From JAFDVL01 sp963794955 (GTDB lineage Bacteria > Acidobacteriota > Blastocatellia > RBC074): a stretch of 64,000 nt of DNA. Under the pieces are notes generated by a model. The model had not been told where the DNA came from. It searched no databases and worked only from the letters and a program-made list of their open reading frames with translations. Below are positions 27,167 through 35,675 of the stretch, one piece after another. How positions within the stretch are numbered: position 1 is the stretch's first letter; each line of letters begins with the position of its first letter. Both the position numbers and the translations under genes were made by a program. Location: positions 186,001 to 250,000 of the forward strand of contig CAWCGF010000002.1 of NCBI GenBank assembly GCA_963794955.1. Reading direction: 5' to 3'.

Positions 27167-28113
27167 ATGTGAATCAGGGGTAGAAAACGAAGAGAAAGTA
27201 GGCCAAGGCCAACTTCCCGAAGCAATGCACCAGAAGGGCGTCCTCCGAGCGCACCGTCCCTGCATCTTGAATCCCCGTTTTGACATGGAACCAATTGAAA
27301 AGCCCTTCAATCGGTTGACGCAAGCGGCTCACACACCGATTATGGTGCTTCTCCAACGAGCTTAACTCTTTGCCTTTGGGCTTTTTACGGGGCGTATGCA
27401 AGGTCGTTCCTTGTGCCGCCAACTGCGCCCGGAACTCGCTATCGGCATACGCCGTATCGGCGATTAAGGTCGTCGTGGGCAAGGCAAGTTCCTGCTCTTT
27501 GACACTGCGCACATCGTGGCACGAGCCTTCGCGCACCCAAATCTGTTGCGGACAGGGCAACTTGCCCGCCCGCCGCTGCGCCACAGTGTGCAGCCGCACG
27601 CCATGAAAATATTGTTTCTTGCTCGCGCAAGAGCCGACATCGGCGATCTCGCGCGCCACCTTCGCCGTGTACGCGTGCCCGCCGCGCGCGGAGCATCACC
27701 GGCAACGAATCGAGCAGTTGATCCACTTCCGGGGCCGGCACCGCAGGCAACTGCTCCTGCAGATACGCGCCCAGGGTTTGGAAACTGGCCTCCAATTGAT
27801 TGAGCCGCGCGACAAACGTTTGATACGCGGGCAACTTCGGAAAGTAATGCAACCAATGGGCTTGCACGTAGCGATGAATCGCTTTTTTTTCAAAATGTCC
27901 TTGCAGATGACCGAACCAATAGATCGTAATCAGCTCCTGATCGGTAATTTTGCCCGTGTCGGAATTGTTACTGAGACGTTGAAAACAGGTCTTGCCCCGC
28001 GTATCGTAGACGGTGCAGACAAGCACAAAAAGTTGTACGAGTTGGATGTCCATAGTAAGACTATTCTACCCGTTCGACCTGCTTGTCTGCCATTTTCTAC
28101 CCCTGATTCACAT
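27167..28113 (-). mobile_element. IS982-family insertion sequence
   Basis: Perfect 21-base inverted repeats (atgtgaatcaggggtagaaa-type) lie at 27167-27187 and 28093-28113, giving a 947-bp element, the usual IS982 size. One transposase gene is on the minus strand. A clear target duplication could not be assigned. Confidence 0.88.
27174..28053 (-). pseudogene. IS982-family transposase, single frameshift
   Basis: From ATG 28053 the protein shows the IS982 N-terminus (ITDQELITIYWFGHLQGHFE, then WLHYFPKLPAYQTFVARLN) and LLDSLPVML with the first catalytic Asp. One extra C near 27690 shifts the frame. The next frame carries GGHAYTAKVAREIADVGSC, then YFHGVRLH, TLIADTAYADSEF (second D) and RQPIEGLFNWFH (E). 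Correcting one base gives a normal-length protein of about 293 residues. Confidence 0.85.
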
Positions 28114-28131
28114 CAATGCTGTAGACAAAAA

Positions 28132-28276
28132 TCAGGCGGCAATCGCGCCGTAAGTCCTGATTTGCTCATAGCGAGGATGGTTTTTAATGTAAGTCGGCTC
28201 TAAATCCAACTTGTCAATAATGGTTTCTACTAACAATACCTTCGCCAATTAACAATACCTTCGCCAAAATAGCTGT
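28132..28276 (-). pseudogene. C-terminal remnant of an unknown protein
   Basis: On the minus strand a frame ending in EPTYIKNHPRYEQIRTYGAI and a stop at 28132-28134 looks coding. It resembles the last residues of TPR-bearing proteins, but the family is uncertain. Upstream it is disturbed by a 19-bp tandem duplication. It lies just outside the IS982 right end. Confidence 0.3.
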
Positions 28277-28593
28277 TGCCACATGCTCCAAGGGGTGCTC
28301 TCATTGGCTTGATAAACTTAACAAAAGACGGCAGGTCTCCTGTGCCTGTACCAAAATTAACCGCTTAAAACATCAGTAAAGCAAAGGCAACTGCTTGATT
28401 TGCTTAGACTTACTGTAGTTATGAAAGACTTATGAAAGTCCCTCTTGCTGATCGTACCCGGTGTCGCATTAAAACGCGGTCTGCATTTTCCAGACCGCTT
28501 TAATATTATCAGCAGTCTTCGGGCGGATTTTTCAAGCCCTTTGCTTTCAACAAATCAGATTTTCTCTTCTTCCGCTTAATTGGCGAAGGTATT
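28235..28593. repeat. 18-bp inverted repeat flanking ~320 bp, with 19-bp tandem duplication at left
   Basis: aataccttcgccaattaa (28235-28252) is exactly inverted at 28576-28593. At the left side the unit aacaataccttcgccaa occurs twice, 19 bases apart (from 28232 and 28251). The enclosed sequence has no gene. It might mark the ends of a lost or small non-autonomous element. Confidence 0.6.
28476..28501 (+). terminator. Hairpin with terminator shape
   Basis: gcggtctg (28476-28483) pairs with cagaccgc (28491-28498) around a 7-base loop, followed by tttaat. There is no obvious gene left upstream to terminate. It may belong to the element bounded by the 18-bp inverted repeat. Confidence 0.5.
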
Positions 28594-29073
28594 GCGCGTG
28601 CGTAGTTCTTCTTTGGAAGTAAAAGAGCCTCGTTTGAGCAACCGGCGGACCAGAATGCTGAACCATAATTCGATCTGGTTCAGCCAGGAACAGTGAATGG
28701 GCGTGTAGAGGAAGCGAATCCGATGCGTCGGATCGCTCAGATACGCCGCCCGCGTCGCCATCGAATGCAAGATGCCACGCTGGCCTTTCTCGCTCAGCTC
28801 GCAGGTCTCACCGATGGCGTTCGCAACCCAGCGCACGAGCGATTCTGATTGATGAGTGTTGAGTTGATCCGTAATAAATATCCATTGAGCTGCAGGCGCG
28901 GTCGCAACTATCTGTGCGAGATGACCCACAAAGTCCGGCTCTGTCCGAGTCGCGCCCAGGCTCGGGGCAATCTGTTTTCCGGTGGCGACTTCGAAATTGG
29001 CCGTCAGACATTGCGTGCCATGGCGAATGTATTCGTATTCTTGTCGTTCGTTCTGGCCTGCCTGGCCTGCCAC
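28594..29073 (-). pseudogene. IS630-family transposase internal fragment G
   Basis: The minus-strand frame encodes EYEYIRHGTQCL, FITDQLNTHQSESLVRWVA (second catalytic D) and HCSWLNQIELWFSILVRRLL (E). This closely parallels element D at the protein level but differs at many positions, so it is an older relative. Both termini and the N-terminal third are missing. At about 29073 it is fused to a TIGR03437 remnant on the other strand. Confidence 0.8.
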
Positions 29074-29531
29074 ACATTCACCAATGGGGCTGGCGAAGTG
29101 ACACCAAGTTTGCTGAACATTGGCAAAGTCGCGCCTGGCATCTTTGCAGCAGCAGACTCTTCCAGTCAAGGCTGGGCGGCGGCGGAGGTCGTGTATGTCA
29201 AGAGTGATTAATCGCAGGCCATCGAACGGGGAGATCGCTTCGATGTGGGGCAAAACAAATCCGTGCCCGTGCCGATTGATCTGAGTACAGACGTTGTCAT
29301 CCTGATGCTATACAGAACGAGCGTTCGCCAGCGCGCGGATATTGCCGTGTCAAAGTCAAAATCGGCGGCCTTGATGCGGTGGTTGATTATGCGGACAAGC
29401 AAGGGCAATTCTTCGGCTTGGATCAAATCAATGAGCGCGTGCCGCAAAGTTTGCGGGGAGGGGGTGAGGTTACGGTCGAAGTGAGCGTAGCGTGGAAGGC
29501 TGCGAATCTGGTTAAAATTCAAATAAGGTGA
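29074..29531 (+). pseudogene. TIGR03437 (Solibacter-type) C-terminal domain remnant
   Basis: The plus strand encodes GEVTPSLLNIGKVAPGIFAA, then, after a TAA, FDVGQNKSVPVPIDLSTDVV. After a frameshift near 29330 it continues with VKIGGLDAVVDYADKQGQFF, then GLDQINERVPQSL, and ends at TGA 29529-29531. This is the closing half of the domain that also ends the intact protein at 30003-33185. The rest of the gene was lost where the IS630 fragment joins. A terminator overlaps the stop. Confidence 0.8.
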
Positions 29532-29557
29532 GCGGGGAGATCATTCCCGCTCACCTT
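29525..29557 (+). terminator. Terminator hairpin after the TIGR03437 remnant
   Basis: aaggtgagcggg (29525-29536) pairs perfectly with cccgctcacctt (29546-29557) around a 9-base loop. The stop codon of the remnant lies within the left arm. No long T-run follows, so its strength is uncertain. Confidence 0.65.
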
Positions 29558-30002
29558 CCCCTATTACTCTAGTGTCCTTTTAACTCTTGAAGTTAAACTT
29601 GGCGAATTGACTGATTCAGTGTATGATGCCCGCGCTTTGGTGGAGACAAAGAGTCAATTTGCGCTATTTTCTAAGAACGGACGAGTACTTTTCTGGAACT
29701 ACAAATTCATGATCAATTAACGATGAAGCGGGAAAGTAAAAGGGACGTTGCCAAAGCAAATTATCAGCAAGCAAATATTCATTGGCGTTCTGTGAAGATC
29801 GGAAACTACTCGCAAAGGCGGCAGCCTCAGTCGCTTCCCAGCGTTTTGACGACCATCGCTTGACCGTTCGCTGCCAGCAAAATCGTGCCCCTCAGTAACA
29901 TCACGATTTTTCTACTTTTGACCAGACCCCGGCGTTGCGCAAAAACCATCCGCTCGTTGCTGTGCTGCGCTTATTTACACACATCTGCACGAGGAACTAG
30001 CT
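29558..30002. other. Gene-free region upstream of the secreted IPT protein
   Basis: A plus-strand stretch at 29589-29720 reads as plausible coding sequence (ELTDSVYDARALVETKSQFA, ending FMIN and TAA) but has no start and no recognised family. It may be one more decayed scrap. The rest shows nothing. The GAGGAACT ribosome-binding site for the next gene is at its end. Confidence 0.4.
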
Positions 30003-33000
30003 ATGACAAGATTGAGAATGGTGACGAAATTCAACAACGGGGGCATCCTGCGAGGGATGGCCATTGCCCTGGTAGCTGCGTTGATAAGCATTTCACTGAC
30101 CTCTTCTGCCCCCAGCGTTTCGGCTCAATCGGGCTACGAAGGCGATGTCACGCCGCGTCCGATGGGCAAAAGCGGCGCGATTATCCCAGCCGATTACGAA
30201 CAGATTGGCCGCTTTGCCACCGCAGTGGAAGCCGTCAATGCTGGGAGTGAATTTCAACGTGCAGATTGCGCGCCGCGTACGACCTTGGGCGATGGACGCG
30301 TCGGCATCGCGGATTTGGTGCAGGCGATGCGCTACGCTTCCGGTCTTGATCCGCTCACGGGCGCGAATGGCCCAACTGCTGCTAGTGCGCCGTCCGTTGC
30401 CAACAGCGGCCAAAGGATACAAGCCGAAGCCGCCAGAGAAGTGCGTGTCGGAACGCCAATGTTTGCAGGAGCCATCATCACCATTCCGATTGAACTCATC
30501 GCTCTGGGAAATGAAAATGCGCTCGGTTTTACGCTGGCCTTTGATCAAATCGCGCTCAGCCAGCCGATTGCGGTGCTGGGAACGGATGCCATCACCGGCC
30601 TCCTCGTAACGAATCCCGCTCAAATCAGCAGTGGTCGCCTGGGCATTGGCATTGCTTTGCCGCCTGGACAAAAATTCAGCGCGGGGGTTAAGCAAATACT
30701 GCGTGTGAGCTTCACGATTGCGCCTGCTTTTTTCGGGAAAGTCACCCCTATCGGATTTGCAAGCTCGCCCGTGCAGCTTGAGATTTCAGATGAAATGGGC
30801 AATCTCCTGGATCAGCGAATTTTCACGGGCGATCAAGTTACGTTGAATTTCCCCATACCTGCCATTTCGGCGCTCAATCCAGGTTCGGCGTTTGCGGGCG
30901 ACCCGGCTTCGTTTACGCTCGGCGTGATTGGCACGAATTTTGTGACTGGCTCAGTCGTGCGCTGGGCGGGAACCAGCCTCACAACAACTTTTCAAAGTAG
31001 CACCTTACTCACCGCGAATGTACCGGCGATACTAATTGCTACCGCTGGCACCGCAAGCATTACCGTCTTCAATCCGACACCAGGTGGCGGCGTCTCGAAT
31101 CCACTGACGTTCTTCATTAACAATCCGGTGCCGTCTGTAACCAGTTTGGGAATTGCCAGCCTTGCCGCAGGTGGCGGCGCAGGCAAGTTTAATATAACTG
31201 GCAATGGCTTTGTTAATGGCTCGACCGTTTATTGGAATGGCCGACCGATGCCGACGACCTTTGTTTCGCGTCAGAGCCTGATGGTGAGCTACACGGCAGC
31301 AGACATTATTTGTGCGGGCATCATTCGCGTGACGGTGGTCAGCCCGACTCCGGGCGGTGGGACTTCACCGCCACAAGGATTTTTCATTGTGCCAACGGTG
31401 ACCTCGCTTAGCCCCACGATTGCCTATGTCGGGGGCAACAGTTTCACCCTGACCGTCAATGGCACAGGCTTTTGCGAGGGGGCGAAAATTCGGGTGGATG
31501 GGGTGGCCCGCGCTTCCACTGTTGTCAGCCCAACGCAGATGACAACCACCATCAATGCCAACGAACTTAATGCGGAAAAAACGCTGCCGATTTCCGTCAT
31601 AACATCTGATGAAATAACTTCCAATGCCCTGCCCTTCCAGGTGTCTGCCTGCCAACCCGCACAGGCGAAGGTTACGCTTGCCTCAACACTCGATTTCGGC
31701 ACGGCGGCACCAGCACGCGAACTGATACTGGATCGCACAACGCGCACGTTTACCGTGGAAAATACGGGCTGCCAACCATTGAACCTCAGCTTTGCCATTC
31801 GTCGCACAGGCGAGGAGGTCACAAGCGGCAAAATTACGAATCCTGACGACAGCGGAACGTTTGTGCTCTACAACATCACCGGCGGCGCGAATACCGAGAT
31901 CCGCAGTGGTTCGATCATTGCTATCCCTGGCGGCAGGCTCTGGACGTTCCGCCTCAACTTCGATCCGAAGATTCCTACGCCGGCGGGCAGGATTACCAAT
32001 CTGGCTGCCAGTCAGGTGATCGCGGATGTCCTCAATGCTACGCTAACGATTCTGCAAGGCACGAATACCGTTGGCACATCGAACCTGACGGGGCGTGTCG
32101 AAACAGGCTCGCGGTTCATTGATCCGTTAGCGCCCCGCAATGTGCCGCTCGTGGTGTTCATCAAAAGTGGAGGCGATGAATTCACGGTGGAAGCTTCCGG
32201 GTATGATGCCGATACGAACATCGCGCAATACTCCTATCAATTCTTCGATCAAAACGGCAACCGTGTCGGGAAGCCGCAAAACTATGACCTCAACCTGCGT
32301 GGCCTCGGCCTGCTGAAAGGGCAGAGCTTTACTATCGTCCGTAAATTCACAGCGAAAGATGCGGGCTTGAGCGCCAGTACAGTGCAAGTATTCTTTTACG
32401 ATGCCGACGGGCAACAGTCTTTTGCCACTTCCGGCCCAGTGGGTGCGGGACGCGGGCGCGTTGTGAACGCCGCCACCGTTTCAGCAGCCAGCTTCCGCGC
32501 TGAATCCGTCACGACCGAAGGCATCGCTTCGGCCTTTGGCGAAAGCTTCAGCAGCAAGACCGAAGGTTCGACGACCTTACCCTTGCCGACCGAATTGGGT
32601 GAGGTCAAAGTCTATGTGACCGACGCCAATATGGTGGAGCGTGCGGCTCCGCTGTTCTTTGTCTCACCCACGCAAATCAATTACCTGATTCCTACGGGCA
32701 CCGTGCCCGGCGAGGCAAAAGTCGTGATCGTCAACAAAGGCGCGGTCGTCTCCACTGGCAACGTCAATATTGCCGAAATGGCACCATCTTTGTTTACGGC
32801 TAATTCCGATGGAAAAGGCGCACCCGCCGCGTTTGCCGTCAGAGTCAAACCCGACAACTCGCAAAGCACCGAAGCGGTCGCGCAGTTCGATGCCACGCAA
32901 AACAAATTCGTCCCCGCTCCGATCAATCTAGGTACCCCGGAAGAACAAGTCATTTTGGTTTTGTTCGGCACCGGCATTCGCTATTACAGCTCGATGAACA

Positions 33001-33185
33001 GGGTCTCAGCGAAGATCGCAGGCGTCGAAGCTCCGGTGGATTATGCCGGCCCCCAAGGCCAATACGTTGGCTTGGATCAAGTCAACCTTCGCATCCCACG
33101 CAGTTTAATCGTGGGCGGCGAGGTAGAGTTGATCTTAACGGTGGATGGCAAACCGTCGAACCCGGTGCGCATTCACGTTCGGTAA
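30003..33185 (+). CDS. Large secreted protein: dockerin-like, cohesin-like, IPT/TIG repeats and TIGR03437 C-terminus
   Basis: A 1,060-residue protein. The signal peptide lies within residues 1-43 (hydrophobic GMAIALVAALISISLTSS, cleavage after VSAQ). A dockerin-like calcium loop LGDGRVGIADLVQAMRYASG follows near residue 100. Residues ~150-280 form a cohesin-like beta domain (ITIPIELIALGNENALGFTL). Three IPT/TIG Ig-like repeats follow (~285-545), marked by VIGTNFVTGSVVRW, ITGNGFVNGSTVYW and VNGTGFCEGAKIRV. Next is an abnormal-spindle-like/CARDB-type beta region. The last ~230 residues are the TIGR03437 domain (FFVSPTQINYLIPTGTVPGE). The role is probably adhesion or extracellular scaffolding; no catalytic site is seen. 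It stands alone, after a decayed relative. Confidence 0.85.
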   Translation: MTRLRMVTKFNNGGILRGMAIALVAALISISLTSSAPSVSAQSGYEGDVTPRPMGKSGAIIPADYEQIGRFATAVEAVNAGSEFQRADCAPRTTLGDGRVGIADLVQAMRYASGLDPLTGANGPTAASAPSVANSGQRIQAEAAREVRVGTPMFAGAIITIPIELIALGNENALGFTLAFDQIALSQPIAVLGTDAITGLLVTNPAQISSGRLGIGIALPPGQKFSAGVKQILRVSFTIAPAFFGKVTPIGFASSPVQLEISDEMGNLLDQRIFTGDQVTLNFPIPAISALNPGSAFAGDPASFTLGVIGTNFVTGSVVRWAGTSLTTTFQSSTLLTANVPAILIATAGTASITVFNPTPGGGVSNPLTFFINNPVPSVTSLGIASLAAGGGAGKFNITGNGFVNGSTVYWNGRPMPTTFVSRQSLMVSYTAADIICAGIIRVTVVSPTPGGGTSPPQGFFIVPTVTSLSPTIAYVGGNSFTLTVNGTGFCEGAKIRVDGVARASTVVSPTQMTTTINANELNAEKTLPISVITSDEITSNALPFQVSACQPAQAKVTLASTLDFGTAAPARELILDRTTRTFTVENTGCQPLNLSFAIRRTGEEVTSGKITNPDDSGTFVLYNITGGANTEIRSGSIIAIPGGRLWTFRLNFDPKIPTPAGRITNLAASQVIADVLNATLTILQGTNTVGTSNLTGRVETGSRFIDPLAPRNVPLVVFIKSGGDEFTVEASGYDADTNIAQYSYQFFDQNGNRVGKPQNYDLNLRGLGLLKGQSFTIVRKFTAKDAGLSASTVQVFFYDADGQQSFATSGPVGAGRGRVVNAATVSAASFRAESVTTEGIASAFGESFSSKTEGSTTLPLPTELGEVKVYVTDANMVERAAPLFFVSPTQINYLIPTGTVPGEAKVVIVNKGAVVSTGNVNIAEMAPSLFTANSDGKGAPAAFAVRVKPDNSQSTEAVAQFDATQNKFVPAPINLGTPEEQVILVLFGTGIRYYSSMNRVSAKIAGVEAPVDYAGPQGQYVGLDQVNLRIPRSLIVGGEVELILTVDGKPSNPVRIHVR

Positions 33186-33194
33186 GAAACAGCG

Positions 33195-33290
33195 TATTAG
33201 TCACTTGTCATTGGTCATTGGTTGAGAACCTGCTAATAAACCAATTGCAAAAGACAAGTAACTAATGACCAATGACCAATTGCACTAATA
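33195..33290. repeat. Imperfect palindrome built of tcattggt-type words
   Basis: The left half (tcacttgtcattggtcattg) and right half (atgaccaatgaccaattgc) are imperfect reverse complements around a central 20-30 bases. The word ggtcatt repeats in tandem. It begins 10 bases after the stop of the IPT protein. The style recalls short tandem repeat palindromes described in cyanobacterial intergenic regions; that comparison is from memory. Confidence 0.7.
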
Positions 33291-33362
33291 CATACCGTGT
33301 GTTAACCAATAATCGCGGCACTCTCCTCACCGATGCTGCTGATTTTCGTTTAGGAGGTAAGC

Positions 33363-35105
33363 ATGAGAAAAACCAGTTTCGGCACGTCCGTCGGCGTCAA
33401 GGGATTGAGCCTGGCGATGATCCTCACCAGTAGTTTTTTCCCCACGCAGGCAAGCCACACCAGAAATTCCAGCGCCGACGCCATCACTCCCGGTGCCATC
33501 GGAATTATTCAATCCGCCGGGGTCGTGACCATTAACGGTCGCGCCGCCAATGGCAACTTCACGCTCTGGGGCGATGAAGTCGTGCAGGCAACCGCCGGAG
33601 CCAAAATCGTGTTTGGCGCGCTCGGTGAAGTGAACCTCTCGCCCGGTGCCTCGCTGCAACTCAAAATGGAAAACGCCAAGCTGCACGAGGCCGCTGGCAG
33701 TCAAGCCTTTGCGGCGAATCTGTTGGCGGGAGAAATGAGCGTCAAGCTCGCCACCAATTCCGGCGCGCTCGTCAATTCGGTGGAGTCCGAATTCACTGCC
33801 GCGAAAGGCGCAAGCTTCCAAGTGGATTTGAAGCACGGACGCGCAATGATTCTCGCGAGCAGCGGCACCATTTTGGCCAATACCAATGCACCGACCGCCA
33901 AACCATTCGAGAACAAAACCGCGGCGTCCACCACGACGAAAAAAGACACGCAGTATTTAGCCACGAAGAAGCTCGAAAAACTAATCGGCAACTTCAAGCT
34001 CAGTGTACCGAACACAGTGGTCGTCGAAGCTTCCCGCCGCGAAAAGGCGATGGATGACTTGCAGCAACGTCGCAATGCGTTTATGCGCTCCATCTCCGTC
34101 ACGTCTTCCAGCGCGTTCCTGGCGGATCGGGCGGCGCGACCAAATACCATGGCAACATCATCGCTGGCGCGCACAATTGGCGCGGCTGAATCGCTCAACG
34201 GCATGCTGGTGAATGGCAAACCGATGTCGGGGCGCGAGCTATTGTGGGGCGGTGAAATTGTCGAAGCGCCCCGCGGTTCCGGCGCGCGACTCTCTTTCAC
34301 TTCCATTGGGCAAGTCGTCCTGAACAGCGGAGCCAAAGCCAAACTCACGACAGAAAACGTCGGCCTGGCGACGACGAGGCAAGCCGCCCAACGCGTGCTC
34401 GCGGCGCAATTGCTGAGCGGTGATGTGCAAGTGCGCTTCGACCCCAACGCCAGCGGCTATGTGCGCGCAGGCGATTCCGTGATGGCTGGCACACGGGGCG
34501 CAAACTTCCGTGTCGAGATGCGAGAAGGCAACGGCGCGGTGGATGTGATGAACGGGTCGGTCATGGTCATCGGCAACTGGCCGCTGCTGGCACCGCCTGT
34601 CATTAAAGACGTAGACGGGAAGACCCGCTTTGAAGCAAAAACCTACCACCTGCGTCCAGCCAATCTGAGCGGAACAATCAACGTTGCCGTCAACAAATCT
34701 GCCCCGCTGCAAATGCGCGTCACAGACGAACTCAATCGCCCGGTCGCCAATGTTCCCGTACGTTTTACCGTGCAAGGCACAGGCACGCTCGGGGCCGCCG
34801 TGATCGGCTTAACCAGTACGGAAGTTCGCACGGATGCACGCGGCATCGCTGGGGTTCCGTATAATGCAACCGCAGCAGTTGGAACCGCGACGGTAACGGC
34901 AGAAGTTCCTGGCACCAGCGCCTCGACCAAGACGACGGCTAATGTCACGACGCAAGAAGAGCCGCCCTTCCGGTCGTGGCAAGGGGGCTTACCCGCCATC
35001 GTCGTCTTGACTGCTGCGGTAGGACTTGGCTTAGGGGTTTATGCCTACAAAGTAAATCGCTCGCCCACGATTACAGGCAAAGGTGATGCATTGATCGTGC
35101 CGTAA
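33363..35105 (+). CDS. FecR-like repeat protein with Ig-like domain and C-terminal membrane anchor
   Basis: A 580-residue protein. A signal-like N-terminus (residues 1-31) precedes two FecR-like beta domains. The first is near residues 50-165 (GVVTINGRAANGNFTLWGDE and MSVKLATNSGALV). The second is near 275-400 (MLVNGKPMSGRELLWGGEIV and VQVRFDPNASGYVRAGDS). A Big-1/carboxypeptidase-regulatory-like Ig domain spans about 455-535 (MRVTDELNRPVANVPVRFTV). A single transmembrane segment (LPAIVVLTAAVGLGLGVYAY) lies near 550-570. The last ~10 residues, ITGKGDALIVP, come from a dispersed 123-bp repeat. GAGGTAAGC before the ATG supports the start. The likely role is cell-surface or periplasmic sensing; no enzyme site is seen. 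Confidence 0.8.
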   Translation: MRKTSFGTSVGVKGLSLAMILTSSFFPTQASHTRNSSADAITPGAIGIIQSAGVVTINGRAANGNFTLWGDEVVQATAGAKIVFGALGEVNLSPGASLQLKMENAKLHEAAGSQAFAANLLAGEMSVKLATNSGALVNSVESEFTAAKGASFQVDLKHGRAMILASSGTILANTNAPTAKPFENKTAASTTTKKDTQYLATKKLEKLIGNFKLSVPNTVVVEASRREKAMDDLQQRRNAFMRSISVTSSSAFLADRAARPNTMATSSLARTIGAAESLNGMLVNGKPMSGRELLWGGEIVEAPRGSGARLSFTSIGQVVLNSGAKAKLTTENVGLATTRQAAQRVLAAQLLSGDVQVRFDPNASGYVRAGDSVMAGTRGANFRVEMREGNGAVDVMNGSVMVIGNWPLLAPPVIKDVDGKTRFEAKTYHLRPANLSGTINVAVNKSAPLQMRVTDELNRPVANVPVRFTVQGTGTLGAAVIGLTSTEVRTDARGIAGVPYNATAAVGTATVTAEVPGTSASTKTTANVTTQEEPPFRSWQGGLPAIVVLTAAVGLGLGVYAYKVNRSPTITGKGDALIVP

Positions 35106-35187
35106 ACTGCCACTATAAACTTGTAGCGAAAGCGTTTGGCGTGCTGCCTTCCCAAACAAAAACTTGTCAGCATTCCAAACGCTTTCG
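35065..35187. repeat. 123-bp dispersed repeat, copy 1
   Basis: It starts with ccacgattacaggcaaagg, which supplies the C-terminal codons and stop of the FecR-like gene. It ends with the stem aaagcgtttgg / ccaaacgcttt (35129-35139 and 35175-35185). A second copy of identical length is at 44763-44885. The first ~40 bases and the stem arms are best conserved. Confidence 0.75.
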
Positions 35188-35277
35188 TGTTGTTGCAAGC
35201 CCACCACAAGCTGTCTATCAAGTATTCCATAGGCACTTCCCCCCTATATCAGTCACTCCTGCCATTTTCTCTGTTCT

Positions 35278-35317
35278 GAAAATGTAGAGCAAACTGGAAA
35301 GTTTGCTCTACATTTTC
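35278..35317. repeat. 18-bp perfect hairpin with 4-base loop
   Basis: gaaaatgtagagcaaact (35278-35295) pairs exactly with 35300-35317 across loop ggaa. It sits mid-way in a 570-base gap between the FecR-like and RHS genes. The rest of that gap (35188-35675) shows no gene. The stem could be a strong bidirectional terminator, since its 3' end is T-rich on either strand. Confidence 0.8.
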
Positions 35318-35675
35318 ATTGGTGATGGTGAAACGTTGTTTCATAAACGCTGCCTACTTTCTACAGACCTACTATCTTGCGTTGAGTTATTACGCCGCTT
35401 TGCCCCAATCACCTAACAAAAAAATAATCCGCGCACTTGCTCACAGGCGCTTGACAAGGTTGCCCGCCTGCCGATAAATTCCCGCTTCGCCAATTTCTCA
35501 AGCAAACAACAGGTGCCGGAGGCGTTAGCCACGCCATTCGCTGTCGGGGTTGCCAGTTAATTTTCCTTTGCCAATCAGCGCCCACCGATTTTGTGGGTGA
35601 CGGAGTTCCACATCATGTCCAGTTTCACCCCCCTGCAATTCACATGCCAGTAAAGCAGTTCGTCTGGCTCTAAGT

